In this document: positions 44,876 to 53,082 of the stretch, one piece after another
How positions within the stretch are numbered: the first letter of the stretch is position 1
How the letters are laid out: every line of letters starts with the position of its first letter
Assembly: GCF_900456775.1 (NCBI RefSeq)
Contig: NZ_UAUL01000001.1
Coordinates: 682,001 to 746,000 of the forward strand
Direction: 5' to 3'
Origin: Sarcina ventriculi
GTDB lineage: Bacteria; Bacillota; Clostridia; Clostridiales; Clostridiaceae
DNA length: 64,000 bases
Notes under the pieces: model-generated
Databases searched by the model: none
Seen by the model: the letters and a program-made list of their open reading frames with translations, nothing else
What the model was told of the DNA's origin: nothing
Translations under genes and position numbers: made by a program

Positions 44876-46498
44876 TTAAGATAATCTTATATTATTTATC
44901 ATAACTGAACCACTATCCTTTTGATTAAATATTAAAGTTACCTTAGATATATTCTTTAAATTAACCTCACTAAATACCTCTAAAGGAATTCTAATATCAC
45001 TTAAAACTGTATAACTTGACCAAGAATACACTATCTTATCTTCAAATTTACCATATACATTATCACCCTCTACATAATTTAAACTTTGACTTTCATCTCC
45101 CAAAACAATTTGAGATTTATTACCAAATTTATCTTCTAATCTAATTATAAAAGATTGACTTTGATTTTTTAAATTTAAATTATCTGATGGATCTATTGCT
45201 AAATTTAAAATTAAACTATCATACTTTTTAAAATTAATATTATTTATAGGAATTTCAAATACCCCTAATCTATCTTCCCACTTTATATTTATTAATTTCT
45301 TGCAATCAAAGCCTTCAATATTTTGAAGAGGAAGATTAAATCCATCTATCTCATTTTCTCTACTTTGTAAAGCTTGCTTTAAAACATTAACTTCTACTTT
45401 TTCATAAACCATATCATGAATATTTTCATAATCTAAAATTACTTGCTGTTTTTTTCTCCAAAATTGAATTTTCACCTCTAAACCATACATATATGCAGGC
45501 TCAAAACTACTATAATCATTAAAAGATACAATATTATTCTTATAAAAAACACTATCTAAAAAATCTTTTGAAAAATTTTTTAAAAAGGTTTCCTGATCTA
45601 TCCTGCTTATCTGATTTTTTATCTTATCCTTACTATTTAAATAATTAGAATCATTTTTTATAAGCATAGAATTAAACCAATTATGATTAGAATTTTTAAG
45701 AAAAACTAGATTAACATCACTTGTCCTATTTTTATTTAAAGTTATAGAATCAAACAATGAAAAACCATCTAAAGTATCAACATCACCATCAAGTTCTGGA
45801 ACTATTATTGATATTGGTATATCTGGATATTCTCTATCTAATTCATCTGGAAGAGTTGGTGCTACACTTATTACTCCCTTTACATTATCATTTTCTAAAG
45901 CTATATCAATCGCAGTTTCTCCCCCTCTTGAATGTCCTATAAGAAATATATTATCTAAATCAAGCATTCTTGTTAAATCAACACTAAACCCTTCTAATAT
46001 TCCGTTATTAGCATCCTCAAAAGCTTTAATAAAACTAGGAAACATATTTCTAACCTTTTTATTATCATCTTCATTTCCAAAATTTGAATTATAAGCTCCC
46101 TGTATATCTAAAGTAAAGGTAGCATATCCACAACTCGCTAAATAATCCACTAAATACTTAAAACCCTTATCAAATCTAGTATCATTACTGGTATTATTGT
46201 ATCTTCCATGAATTATTAAAACTACTGGATATCTCCCCTCTTTACTAGGTATAGATGCAAGCCCCCTAACATTATAGTAAACAGTATTTCCCAACTCTGT
46301 AATAAAACTTTTTTCCCCTAAATCAAAATCAGCTTCTATTATATCCATAGTAGCCGATTCTTTAATTTCTACACTATTTATTTCTTTTTCGGTAGTATAA
46401 ACTGTGCTAGTTTCTGCAACTTTCTTTTCCTCTTCAGCACATCCAAATAAGTTAATAGAAAAAATTGCTATTACAAAATAATAAAAAAATTTCCCCAT
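44876..46498 (-). CDS. Lipoprotein with alpha/beta-hydrolase domain
   Basis: A 540-residue putative lipoprotein. The signal peptide ends with the lipobox LFGC (Cys at about residue 20), so it should be anchored outside the membrane. The alpha/beta-hydrolase core (about 60-320) shows the HG-type oxyanion segment LIIHGRYNN and the nucleophile elbow IGHSRGGE (GxSxG). The later SNHNWF region offers the catalytic His. The last 200 residues look like a beta-sandwich, perhaps a carbohydrate-binding module, with a NLKNISKVTLIFNQKDSG end. Family members are platelet-activating-factor acetylhydrolase or cutinase-like esterases. The substrate is unknown. GTG 46519 is an alternative start. Confidence 0.8.
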   Translation of the reverse strand: MGKFFYYFVIAIFSINLFGCAEEEKKVAETSTVYTTEKEINSVEIKESATMDIIEADFDLGEKSFITELGNTVYYNVRGLASIPSKEGRYPVVLIIHGRYNNTSNDTRFDKGFKYLVDYLASCGYATFTLDIQGAYNSNFGNEDDNKKVRNMFPSFIKAFEDANNGILEGFSVDLTRMLDLDNIFLIGHSRGGETAIDIALENDNVKGVISVAPTLPDELDREYPDIPISIIVPELDGDVDTLDGFSLFDSITLNKNRTSDVNLVFLKNSNHNWFNSMLIKNDSNYLNSKDKIKNQISRIDQETFLKNFSKDFLDSVFYKNNIVSFNDYSSFEPAYMYGLEVKIQFWRKKQQVILDYENIHDMVYEKVEVNVLKQALQSRENEIDGFNLPLQNIEGFDCKKLINIKWEDRLGVFEIPINNINFKKYDSLILNLAIDPSDNLNLKNQSQSFIIRLEDKFGNKSQIVLGDESQSLNYVEGDNVYGKFEDKIVYSWSSYTVLSDIRIPLEVFSEVNLKNISKVTLIFNQKDSGSVMINNIRLS

Positions 46499-46539
46499 CA
46501 CTAAAACACTCTCTTTCACCTTTAAAACACTAAATAATA

Positions 46540-46926
46540 TTAATGCTTTTTTAATATTATTTTTTTACACATTCCATACTCATACCATTCACACTCCTTA
46601 CAAATATCTGCTAATATATCACTTGTTATTTTTCTTTGCACAAGATTTATAACATCTTTATACACATAAAATTCTTCCTTTAAGTTAAAGTACTTTAATA
46701 CTTTTTCATCCATAGTTTTAACCTTAACTTCGCTACTACAAGCTTGTCCTTTGTTATGTGGACAAGCTACGCACAAATCATCCAATCCACATTCTATCTT
46801 AATCTTAAAACCTTGTTTATTTTTTAAAATTTCTATATTTTTATCCATATTTTTTATAAATTCTGCACTATACCCTCTACCCTCATACGATTGAGTGCAT
46901 AACAAATGATGCGGTCTTAATATCAT
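46540..46926 (-). CDS. DUF1284-domain protein
   Basis: A 128-residue cytosolic protein with the DUF1284 pattern, starting RPHHLLCTQSYEGRGYS and containing CGLDDLCVACPHN (about residues 46-58) and a C-terminal CKECEWYEYGMCKK. Six or more conserved Cys suggest an iron-sulfur or zinc centre. No function is known to me for this family. It lies between the lipoprotein gene (41 bases downstream) and the pseudouridine synthase, all on the minus strand and possibly one transcript. Confidence 0.8.
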   Translation of the reverse strand: MILRPHHLLCTQSYEGRGYSAEFIKNMDKNIEILKNKQGFKIKIECGLDDLCVACPHNKGQACSSEVKVKTMDEKVLKYFNLKEEFYVYKDVINLVQRKITSDILADICKECEWYEYGMCKKIILKKH

Positions 46927-46944
46927 ATTTTAATCTCCCTCTTA

Positions 46945-47733
46945 CTAATAATTATGATTATCTAATAACATATTTATTTCATCCACAGTCAAATTCCTAT
47001 ACTCACCACTCTTTAAAGATTGGTCTAATTTTAAATCACCAATTGCTACCCTTTTAAGATAAACTACATAACAGCCTACTGCTTTAAGCATTCTCTTTAC
47101 TTGATGTTTTTTCCCCTCCGAAATTGTAAGATATCCAGAAACTATTTTGGGATTATAATTTTTACAATCTACATCAATTAAACTTTTAATATAAATTTCT
47201 TCTTTAAAATCTAAATATCTTCCCTCTTTATATATCTCTATTTTAGCTGGTTTAGTTAATATTTCATTTTGTTGTAAAAAAACTCCTTCTTCTAAAGATT
47301 TTTTATCACTTTCATTTAAAGAACCTAAAGCCCAAAAAAAATAAGTTTTATTAATATGCTTACTTGGATGCATTAAAAGATGCTCAAACTCCCCATCATT
47401 AGTAAATAAAAGCAATCCTTCCGTATCCTTATCAAGCCTTCCTACATGAAAAATCCCACTTGCCTCATCATTAAAATAATCAAAAACAGTTTTATTTTTC
47501 TTGTCCCTAGTTGCAGTTATACATCCACTTGGTTTATTAAACATGTAATAAACTTTTTCTTTATATTTAACCTCCGTATTATCATAAAGTATTATATCAA
47601 TGCCTTCTTTAATTTCTAACGCTGGCTGTATCGAAACTTCTCCATTTACCATAACTAATCCCTGTTTTATATATTCTCTAACATTTTTTCTTCTTCCAAT
47701 GCCAGCCTCAGCTAAATATTTATCTAACCTCAT
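46945..47733 (-). CDS. RsuA/RluB/RluF-family pseudouridine synthase
   Basis: A 262-residue rRNA pseudouridine synthase. The N-terminal S4 RNA-binding domain begins MRLDKYLAEAGIGRRK. The catalytic domain has the GRLDKDTEGLLLFTNDGE motif (about residues 100-117) with the nucleophilic Asp. The GKKHQVKRM segment (about 205-213) is also typical. The start 47733 has GAGGAG upstream; ATGs at 47739 and 47823 are alternatives without a better site. Which rRNA position it modifies is not clear. Confidence 0.9.
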   Translation of the reverse strand: MRLDKYLAEAGIGRRKNVREYIKQGLVMVNGEVSIQPALEIKEGIDIILYDNTEVKYKEKVYYMFNKPSGCITATRDKKNKTVFDYFNDEASGIFHVGRLDKDTEGLLLFTNDGEFEHLLMHPSKHINKTYFFWALGSLNESDKKSLEEGVFLQQNEILTKPAKIEIYKEGRYLDFKEEIYIKSLIDVDCKNYNPKIVSGYLTISEGKKHQVKRMLKAVGCYVVYLKRVAIGDLKLDQSLKSGEYRNLTVDEINMLLDNHNY

Positions 47734-47812
47734 ATCCATCTCCTCACTACAATTCATATATATTTTAAAAATTATTAATTTTATTATACAAAAATCTGTT
47801 AAAATTAATATA

Positions 47813-47850
47813 AAAAAATCCATTCACAATAATTTAGAATGGATTTTTTA
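47813..47850 (-). terminator. Intrinsic terminator of the DUF1538/PII-like operon
   Basis: AAAAAATCCATTC (47813-47825) pairs with GAATGGATTTTTT (47837-47849), with a T-run on the minus strand. Confidence 0.85.
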
Positions 47851-47858
47851 TCTAAAAT

Positions 47859-48548
47859 TTAAATAACTCCTACCACATCATCTACTGGTAATGATAAACA
47901 AATTCCTCTAGCCTCTGTTTTTAATCCAACTTTTTCATTTATCATTTTCATTATTTCATATCTATTTTTATTTTCTGCTAAAATTAATACAAATTCCTTT
48001 TCAGGTTCTATAGTTATTCCAAGAAATTTTGATACTTCGTTTGTATCTAAACTACGACAATGAATTACTGTCCCTCCCGTAGCACCTGCTTTTTTAGCAA
48101 ACTCCATTGTTTGCTCTGAAAAACCATAATTAACTATTGCCACTATTACACCAAATTCTTTAGTTGTAGACATATTATCACTATCCTTTTTATTTTCTTT
48201 ATTCCAACAATCATTAGTTGGCAGAAACACCTCTTTTGATATTATTGCACCTGCGCTTGATATAGGAACACTAAACGCAATACCATTTCCGTGATTAATT
48301 AAATTAATACTATTATTTAAACTTTCTAATATTAATTTACTCTTACAACTTGGTATTATGCTTAAAATTATATCTTTCTCGTTCTTATTTAATCCTAGAT
48401 AATCTAAAATTTCTGAGCTTGCTGTTCCCTTTCCTAAACAAATAAGGTTAATTACCACATTATGCTTTCTATAAATACCAACTACTTTTTCACCCATACC
48501 ACGCTCTACAATACTAACTAATAATTTAATCTTTCTTATATCACCCAC
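47859..48548 (-). CDS. Tandem PII-like signalling protein, partner of DUF1538 protein
   Basis: A 229-residue cytosolic protein built from two PII-like ferredoxin folds (about residues 1-105 and 125-229). The first has the GKGTASSEILDYLGL stretch, as in PII. The second has KKAGATGGTVIHCRS and the C-terminal GLKTEARGICLSLPVDDVVG. Single-domain PII proteins work as trimers; two domains in one chain suggest another symmetry. GTG 48548 lies nine bases after a GGAG that is inside the end of the previous gene, so it is coupled to the DUF1538 gene. By analogy with PII-AmtB it may gate that membrane protein. Confidence 0.78.
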   Translation of the reverse strand: MGDIRKIKLLVSIVERGMGEKVVGIYRKHNVVINLICLGKGTASSEILDYLGLNKNEKDIILSIIPSCKSKLILESLNNSINLINHGNGIAFSVPISSAGAIISKEVFLPTNDCWNKENKKDSDNMSTTKEFGVIVAIVNYGFSEQTMEFAKKAGATGGTVIHCRSLDTNEVSKFLGITIEPEKEFVLILAENKNRYEIMKMINEKVGLKTEARGICLSLPVDDVVGVI

Positions 48549-48551
48549 AGA

Positions 48552-50075
48552 TTATTTCTCCTCATCATAATTAATAATTTCATACTCCTCTTTAGACACA
48601 TTTCTATTAGCAATTTTCTTAGATTTCTTTATTTTGATATTATAAATTAGACCTAAGATTTGTATGGATATTAAAGGAGTCATAGCTACCATTGCTATTA
48701 TGCCAAACGCATCTGTTAATATATTTCCCCCTATGGCATCACAAGCTCCCATAGCAATTGGTAATAAAAATGTCGCAGTCATAGGCCCAGATGCTACTCC
48801 CCCTGAATCAAAAGCTATTGCAGTAAACATCTCGGGAACAAAAAATGATAATATTATAGCAATACTATATCCTGGTACTATTAAGTACCATATAGAAATT
48901 CCAGTTAATACTCTAAACATAGCTAATCCTAAAGAAATGGCTACCCCAATTGACAAACTTCTTTGCATCATTTTTCTTGAAATAGCACCTTCTGAAATAT
49001 CTTCAACTTGTTTATTTAATAAATATACTGCAGGTTCTGCCATAACAATAAAATATCCAATAATCATTCCCAAAGGTACCAATATCCAATTATATGATAA
49101 CAATGCAATATTTTTTCCTACATATATACCAACAGGCATAAACCCTACATTAACCCCAGTAATAAAAAGAACTAATCCTAAATAAGTGTATAATATACCT
49201 ATAGTAATTTTGATTAGACCTTTCTTACTAATTTTAAAAGCAAAAATTTGAAATATTAAAAACAATAATAAAATAGGTAATAAAGCACCAGCAACTTCTA
49301 AAGAGTAACTAGGCAAACTACCCTTTAACAAATTATATATATCAAATAAATTATCCACATTTTGAATTGTATTTATAGAATAAGCTTCTTGAGAAAAATC
49401 ATAAAAATTACCTGTAAATAAAACTGCAATAATTGGCCCTATTGAACAAAGAGCTACTAAACCAAAACTATTTTCCTCAACAGATTTATCACCACATACA
49501 GAAGCTATTCCTATTCCTAAAGCTATAATAAAAGGCACAGTAATTGGCCCAGTTGTTACCCCTCCTGAATCAAAAGCCACAGGTAAAAAATCTTTTTCTA
49601 TAAAAAACATCAAAATAAATATAGCAATATAAAAAAAAGTTAATATATAATTTAATTTAACTTTAAAAAGTATTCTTAATACTGCTATAACAAGAAATAT
49701 TCCTACACCCAAAGCTACTGCTAATATTATTGTCATATTAGGTATATTAGGTACCTGTTGCGCTAATACTTGCAAGTCAGGCTCTGCTAGTGTAATTATT
49801 ACTCCAATAAAAAAACACGAAACAATAACTAATATTAAATTTTTAGATTTAGTTAAATATGCACCTATCTTTTCTCCCATAAGCATCATAGACATATCAG
49901 CGCCTAAAGTAAATAAGCCCATTCCTAATATAAGCATAAAAGTTCCCGTCAAAAATAACTTAATAGTACCTGAAGACATTGGTATTATAGTAAAATTCAA
50001 TAATAAAACTATTAATGTTATTGGAAGTACAGAAAAAATAGCTTCTCTAACCTTACATAATAATTCTCTATTCAA
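48552..50075 (-). CDS. DUF1538 (UmpAB-type) duplicated membrane protein
   Basis: A 507-residue polytopic membrane protein with two similar halves. Each half ends in the motif FDSGGV(T/A)(T/S)GP: once at about residues 171-180 and again near 425-434. This shows an internal duplication with presumably inverted or parallel pseudo-symmetry, as in many transporters. The family (DUF1538) has no proved substrate. A PII-like gene follows after three bases. The TTG start (50075) follows GGGGGTGA; another TTG at 50078 is also possible. Confidence 0.85.
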   Translation of the reverse strand: MNRELLCKVREAIFSVLPITLIVLLLNFTIIPMSSGTIKLFLTGTFMLILGMGLFTLGADMSMMLMGEKIGAYLTKSKNLILVIVSCFFIGVIITLAEPDLQVLAQQVPNIPNMTIILAVALGVGIFLVIAVLRILFKVKLNYILTFFYIAIFILMFFIEKDFLPVAFDSGGVTTGPITVPFIIALGIGIASVCGDKSVEENSFGLVALCSIGPIIAVLFTGNFYDFSQEAYSINTIQNVDNLFDIYNLLKGSLPSYSLEVAGALLPILLLFLIFQIFAFKISKKGLIKITIGILYTYLGLVLFITGVNVGFMPVGIYVGKNIALLSYNWILVPLGMIIGYFIVMAEPAVYLLNKQVEDISEGAISRKMMQRSLSIGVAISLGLAMFRVLTGISIWYLIVPGYSIAIILSFFVPEMFTAIAFDSGGVASGPMTATFLLPIAMGACDAIGGNILTDAFGIIAMVAMTPLISIQILGLIYNIKIKKSKKIANRNVSKEEYEIINYDEEK

Positions 50076-50238
50076 CAAATCACCCCCTATTTTTATCTTT
50101 ACTCTATAATTACTATATAAAATATCTTTTTATTACATTTATAATTAATACCCTTAAAATTCAATTTATATACGCTATAAAAATAACAATAGCTCTATTT
50201 TAATCACTTAAAACTCACTATATATAGAAAAAATTCAT

Positions 50239-50272
50239 AAAAAAGACGTTGATTTTCTCAACGTCTTTTTTA
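50239..50272 (-). terminator. Intrinsic terminator of the FAD dehydrogenase gene
   Basis: AAAAAGACGTTGA pairs with its complement around TTTTC, with T-runs on both sides. Confidence 0.88.
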
Positions 50273-50336
50273 TGAATTTTATGTGAAATTAATTACAACT
50301 AAAAATATAAACCATTTTTTAACTACAAACTAATAT

Positions 50337-51737
50337 TTAAACTAACTTTCTACCCATCAAAACCCCCATAACAGAAGCCATCATAAGTCCTCTAGTCCAT
50401 CCACTAGAATCACCCAAACAATATAAACCATCTATGTTTGTTATAAAATCTTTTGTCATCTTTACTCTATTACTATAAAATTTAAGTTCCGGTGAATAAA
50501 GCAATGTTTCATCTCCTGCAAACCCAGGAACTACATGGTCTACAGCTTGAATAAAGTTTATTATATTAATCATAGCCCTATATGGCATAGCTGCTGTAAT
50601 GTCACCAGCTATTGCATCTGGTAATGACGGTTTTACATTTGACCTTGTAAGCTCTTTTTGCCATGTTCTCTTTCCACTTAAAATATCTCCATATCTTTGC
50701 ACTAAAATATGTCCATTTCCAAGCATATTTGTAAGCTCCCCAACTTTTTTAGCATATTCAATCGGTTGATTAAAAGGTTCTGTAAAATTGTGAGAACATA
50801 AAATTGCAAGATTAGTATTATTTGATTTTAACTCTTTATATGAGTGTCCATTTACAACTGCTAAATCATTATCATAATTTTCTTGACTAACAAATCCACC
50901 TGGATTTTGACAAAAAGTTCTTACTTTATTTTTAAAAGGTTGTGGATATCCAATTAATTTTGATTCATATAAAACATTATTTACATCTTCCATTATCTCA
51001 TTTCTAACCTCTACACGAACCCCTATATCAACAGTTCCAGGTTCATGCAATATATTATGCTCCTCGCATAGTTTTTCAAGCCAATCAGCACCTTTTCTTC
51101 CAGTCGCAACAACTATATGTTTTCCGACTAAAGTTTTTAAATCATCATGTTTTGCAGCGCTTTCAATAATTGCACCTATACATTTTCCACTTTCTATAAC
51201 AACATCTTTACAAGCATATCCAAAATATATATCTACACCATTTTGAATAAGATATTTCTCTATACTATAATAAATTTCCTGAGCTTTTTCAGTCCCTAAA
51301 TGACGAATAGGACAATCTACTAACTTTAATCCAGCCTGTATTGCTCTTTTCCTAATATCTTTTACCTTTTCCTCCTGACCAATACCCTCAACTTTAGAAT
51401 CTGCACCAAATTCTAAGTATATAGAATCAGTATACTCTATAATTTCTTGAGCAAAATCCTCACCAATTAACTCTGGTAAATCTCCACCAACTTCATAACT
51501 TAAAGATAATTTACCATCTGAAAAAGCCCCAGCTCCTGAAAAACCAGTAGTTATATGACAATATGGTTTACAATTCATACAGACTTTTGTTTTAGTTTTA
51601 GGACAACTTCTTTTTTCAACAGGTCTTCCTTTCTCAACAATAGCAATCTTTTTTTTACTTCCATTTCTTATCATCTCTAAAGCTGTAAATATTCCAGCTG
51701 GTCCTGCACCTATAATAACAACATCATAATTATTCAT
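50337..51737 (-). CDS. FAD-dependent dehydrogenase (COG2509 type)
   Basis: A 466-residue flavoprotein. The N-terminal dinucleotide fold VVIGAGPAGIFTALEM (about residues 6-21) binds FAD. A Cys-rich stretch CPKTKTKVCMNCKPYCHITTG (split around residues 45-65) follows, then GFSGAGAFSDGKLSLS. The C-terminus has YCLGDSSGWTRGLMMA, a second FAD contact. It belongs to the uncharacterised FAD-dependent dehydrogenases of COG2509. It is preceded by TTGGAGGGAT and, 100 bases further, by a purine-type riboswitch with a terminator, so expression probably depends on a purine-like ligand. The substrate is unknown. Confidence 0.85.
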   Translation of the reverse strand: MNNYDVVIIGAGPAGIFTALEMIRNGSKKKIAIVEKGRPVEKRSCPKTKTKVCMNCKPYCHITTGFSGAGAFSDGKLSLSYEVGGDLPELIGEDFAQEIIEYTDSIYLEFGADSKVEGIGQEEKVKDIRKRAIQAGLKLVDCPIRHLGTEKAQEIYYSIEKYLIQNGVDIYFGYACKDVVIESGKCIGAIIESAAKHDDLKTLVGKHIVVATGRKGADWLEKLCEEHNILHEPGTVDIGVRVEVRNEIMEDVNNVLYESKLIGYPQPFKNKVRTFCQNPGGFVSQENYDNDLAVVNGHSYKELKSNNTNLAILCSHNFTEPFNQPIEYAKKVGELTNMLGNGHILVQRYGDILSGKRTWQKELTRSNVKPSLPDAIAGDITAAMPYRAMINIINFIQAVDHVVPGFAGDETLLYSPELKFYSNRVKMTKDFITNIDGLYCLGDSSGWTRGLMMASVMGVLMGRKLV

Positions 51738-51790
51738 ACCTATCCCTCCAAATCTTTAACCAATTTATTTATTAATTCTTATAAATTTAT

Positions 51791-51911
51791 AAATAAAAAA
51801 CTACCATAAATATTAGATTTATAGACCATATAACTTAATGGTTACTTATAAATCAACTATTTACGGTAGTGGGTAGAAACGCTCAACCTAAATTATGAGC
51901 TTATATAAGCG
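51791..51911 (-). ncRNA. Divergent purine-class riboswitch with overlapping terminator
   Basis: On the minus strand an aptamer runs from 51911 to 51844. P1 is CTTATA/TATAAG. P2 is GCTCA/TGAGC with loop ending AGG. The J2/3 signature GTTTCTACC is present, as is L3 CCGTAAA, and J3/1 reads TTGATT. The specificity position is T, as in adenine-binding members (C in guanine members). P1 and P2 are each about one base pair short of the standard model. ACTACCGTAAATA from P3/L3 (51870-51858) can instead pair with TATTTATGGTAGT (51812-51800). Nested 8-bp and 5-bp stems lie inside, followed by TTTTTTATTT. Ligand binding should block this terminator, as in pbuE. Confidence 0.8.
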
Positions 51912-52182
51912 ATATAACTTTTATTTTATTTAATCATCATCTAAATTTAATTGAAAATAGACAATAATACGAACAATATATAAATTATTCTTAATTATGC
52001 AAATTCATATTAATAGCTATTATTAATCATTTACAATATTAATATTATATTATTTTTTAATTTTTTGCAACTATTTTATTAATTAAAATGACGAACAATA
52101 TTTATTAAATTTTATTTTTAATTAATATTTTTATCTATATTTTTTTATTTTATACCTTTTTTCTCTTCATGAAATTATAAAA
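51912..52182. other. AT-rich region between riboswitch and small paralog pair
   Basis: This holds the promoter of the riboswitch transcript (not resolved) and no visible gene. Confidence 0.5.
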
Positions 52183-52210
52183 GAACTAGAAGTATATAAC
52201 TTTCTAGTTC
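52183..52210 (-). terminator. Intrinsic terminator of the small paralog pair
   Basis: GAACTAGAA (52183-52191) and TTCTAGTTC (52202-52210), then TTTTATAATTT on the minus strand. Confidence 0.75.
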
Positions 52211-52302
52211 TCTTAATTATCGTTACTTTAATTTTTCACATACTTTATTAAATGTTTAATGTATCATTATAAAACCTAATTTAAATCTGTTTTTGAGAGT
52301 TA

Positions 52303-52584
52303 TTAGCATTGTTGCTCTTGTATTTTACTAACTTCCTCTAGCTTAAATTGTAATAGCATTTGCATTTTTATAATATTTACCAATGTATCCTTTACAGATT
52401 CATTAACACTAATTAAATCATCTGCACAATCTGCAATCTCTAATGCTTTTTGGATTTTTTCACCTTCTGCATTTATTATATGTGCAAGTCCTGTTTCTTC
52501 TAAAGCTATTGATTCAATTATATCTGATATAGCTTGATTCTTATCTATAGAATTTTGTGGTTTTTCAATTTTAGGTGCTGACAT
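52303..52584 (-). CDS. Small helical protein, tandem paralog B
   Basis: A 93-residue, probably all-helical protein. The central region IIESIALEETGLAHIINAEG (about residues 21-40) and VNIIKMQMLLQFKLEE (about 68-83) are nearly identical to the neighbour 14 bases upstream. The two share about 74 of the first 88 residues. A similar ALEETGLAHI-NAEGEKIQ block occurs, from memory, in small Firmicutes proteins, some with spore-surface context. I cannot confirm this here. The tail EQQC ends in Cys. An AGGGATT site precedes the ATG. Confidence 0.75.
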   Translation of the reverse strand: MSAPKIEKPQNSIDKNQAISDIIESIALEETGLAHIINAEGEKIQKALEIADCADDLISVNESVKDTLVNIIKMQMLLQFKLEEVSKIQEQQC

Positions 52585-52598
52585 ATGAATCCCTCCTA

Positions 52599-52916
52599 CT
52601 ATTCTTTATCTACTTCATTTTGAACTACTTGTCTTTTTGAATTATTTCCATTTATTTTACTTGCTTCTTCCAATTTAAATTGTAATAACATCTGCATTTT
52701 TATAATATTTACGATAGTATCTTTTACAGATTTATTTACATTAATTAAATCATCTGTACTATCTGCAATTTCTAATGCTCTTTGAATCTTTTCACCCTCT
52801 GCATTTATTATATGTGCAAGTCCTGTTTCTTCTAAAGCTATTGATTCAATTATATCTGCTACAGCTTGTTCCTTATCTATCGCATTTTTAGACCTTTCAA
52901 TTTTAGGTGCTGACAT
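52599..52916 (-). CDS. Small helical protein, tandem paralog A
   Basis: A 105-residue paralog of the gene 14 bases downstream, with the same core and a longer Asn/Lys-rich tail ending VVQNEVDKE. ATG 52916 is chosen for AAGGAG eight bases before it; the GTG at 52925 is less likely. The pair is one transcript. No signal peptide is seen. The function is unknown; recent duplication is evident from the high identity and matching DNA. Confidence 0.75.
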   Translation of the reverse strand: MSAPKIERSKNAIDKEQAVADIIESIALEETGLAHIINAEGEKIQRALEIADSTDDLINVNKSVKDTIVNIIKMQMLLQFKLEEASKINGNNSKRQVVQNEVDKE

Positions 52917-53043
52917 ATAAAACACTCCTTATTGTACCTGTCCTATAACAAGTTTTTATTTCCATTTCATTAGTTATAATATTAAAATTTAAAGTTTTTG
53001 TTACTCAAAAATTTTAAAAACTTTTATTCTTAAAAATATTTAA

Positions 53044-53075
53044 AGAGAGTTATATAAATTTTTATATAACTCTCT
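53044..53075 (-). terminator. Hairpin at the end of the hexuronate operon
   Basis: AGAGAGTTATATAA and its exact complement with a 4-base loop, eight bases past the transporter stop. Confidence 0.65.
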
Positions 53076-53082
53076 CTAAAAT

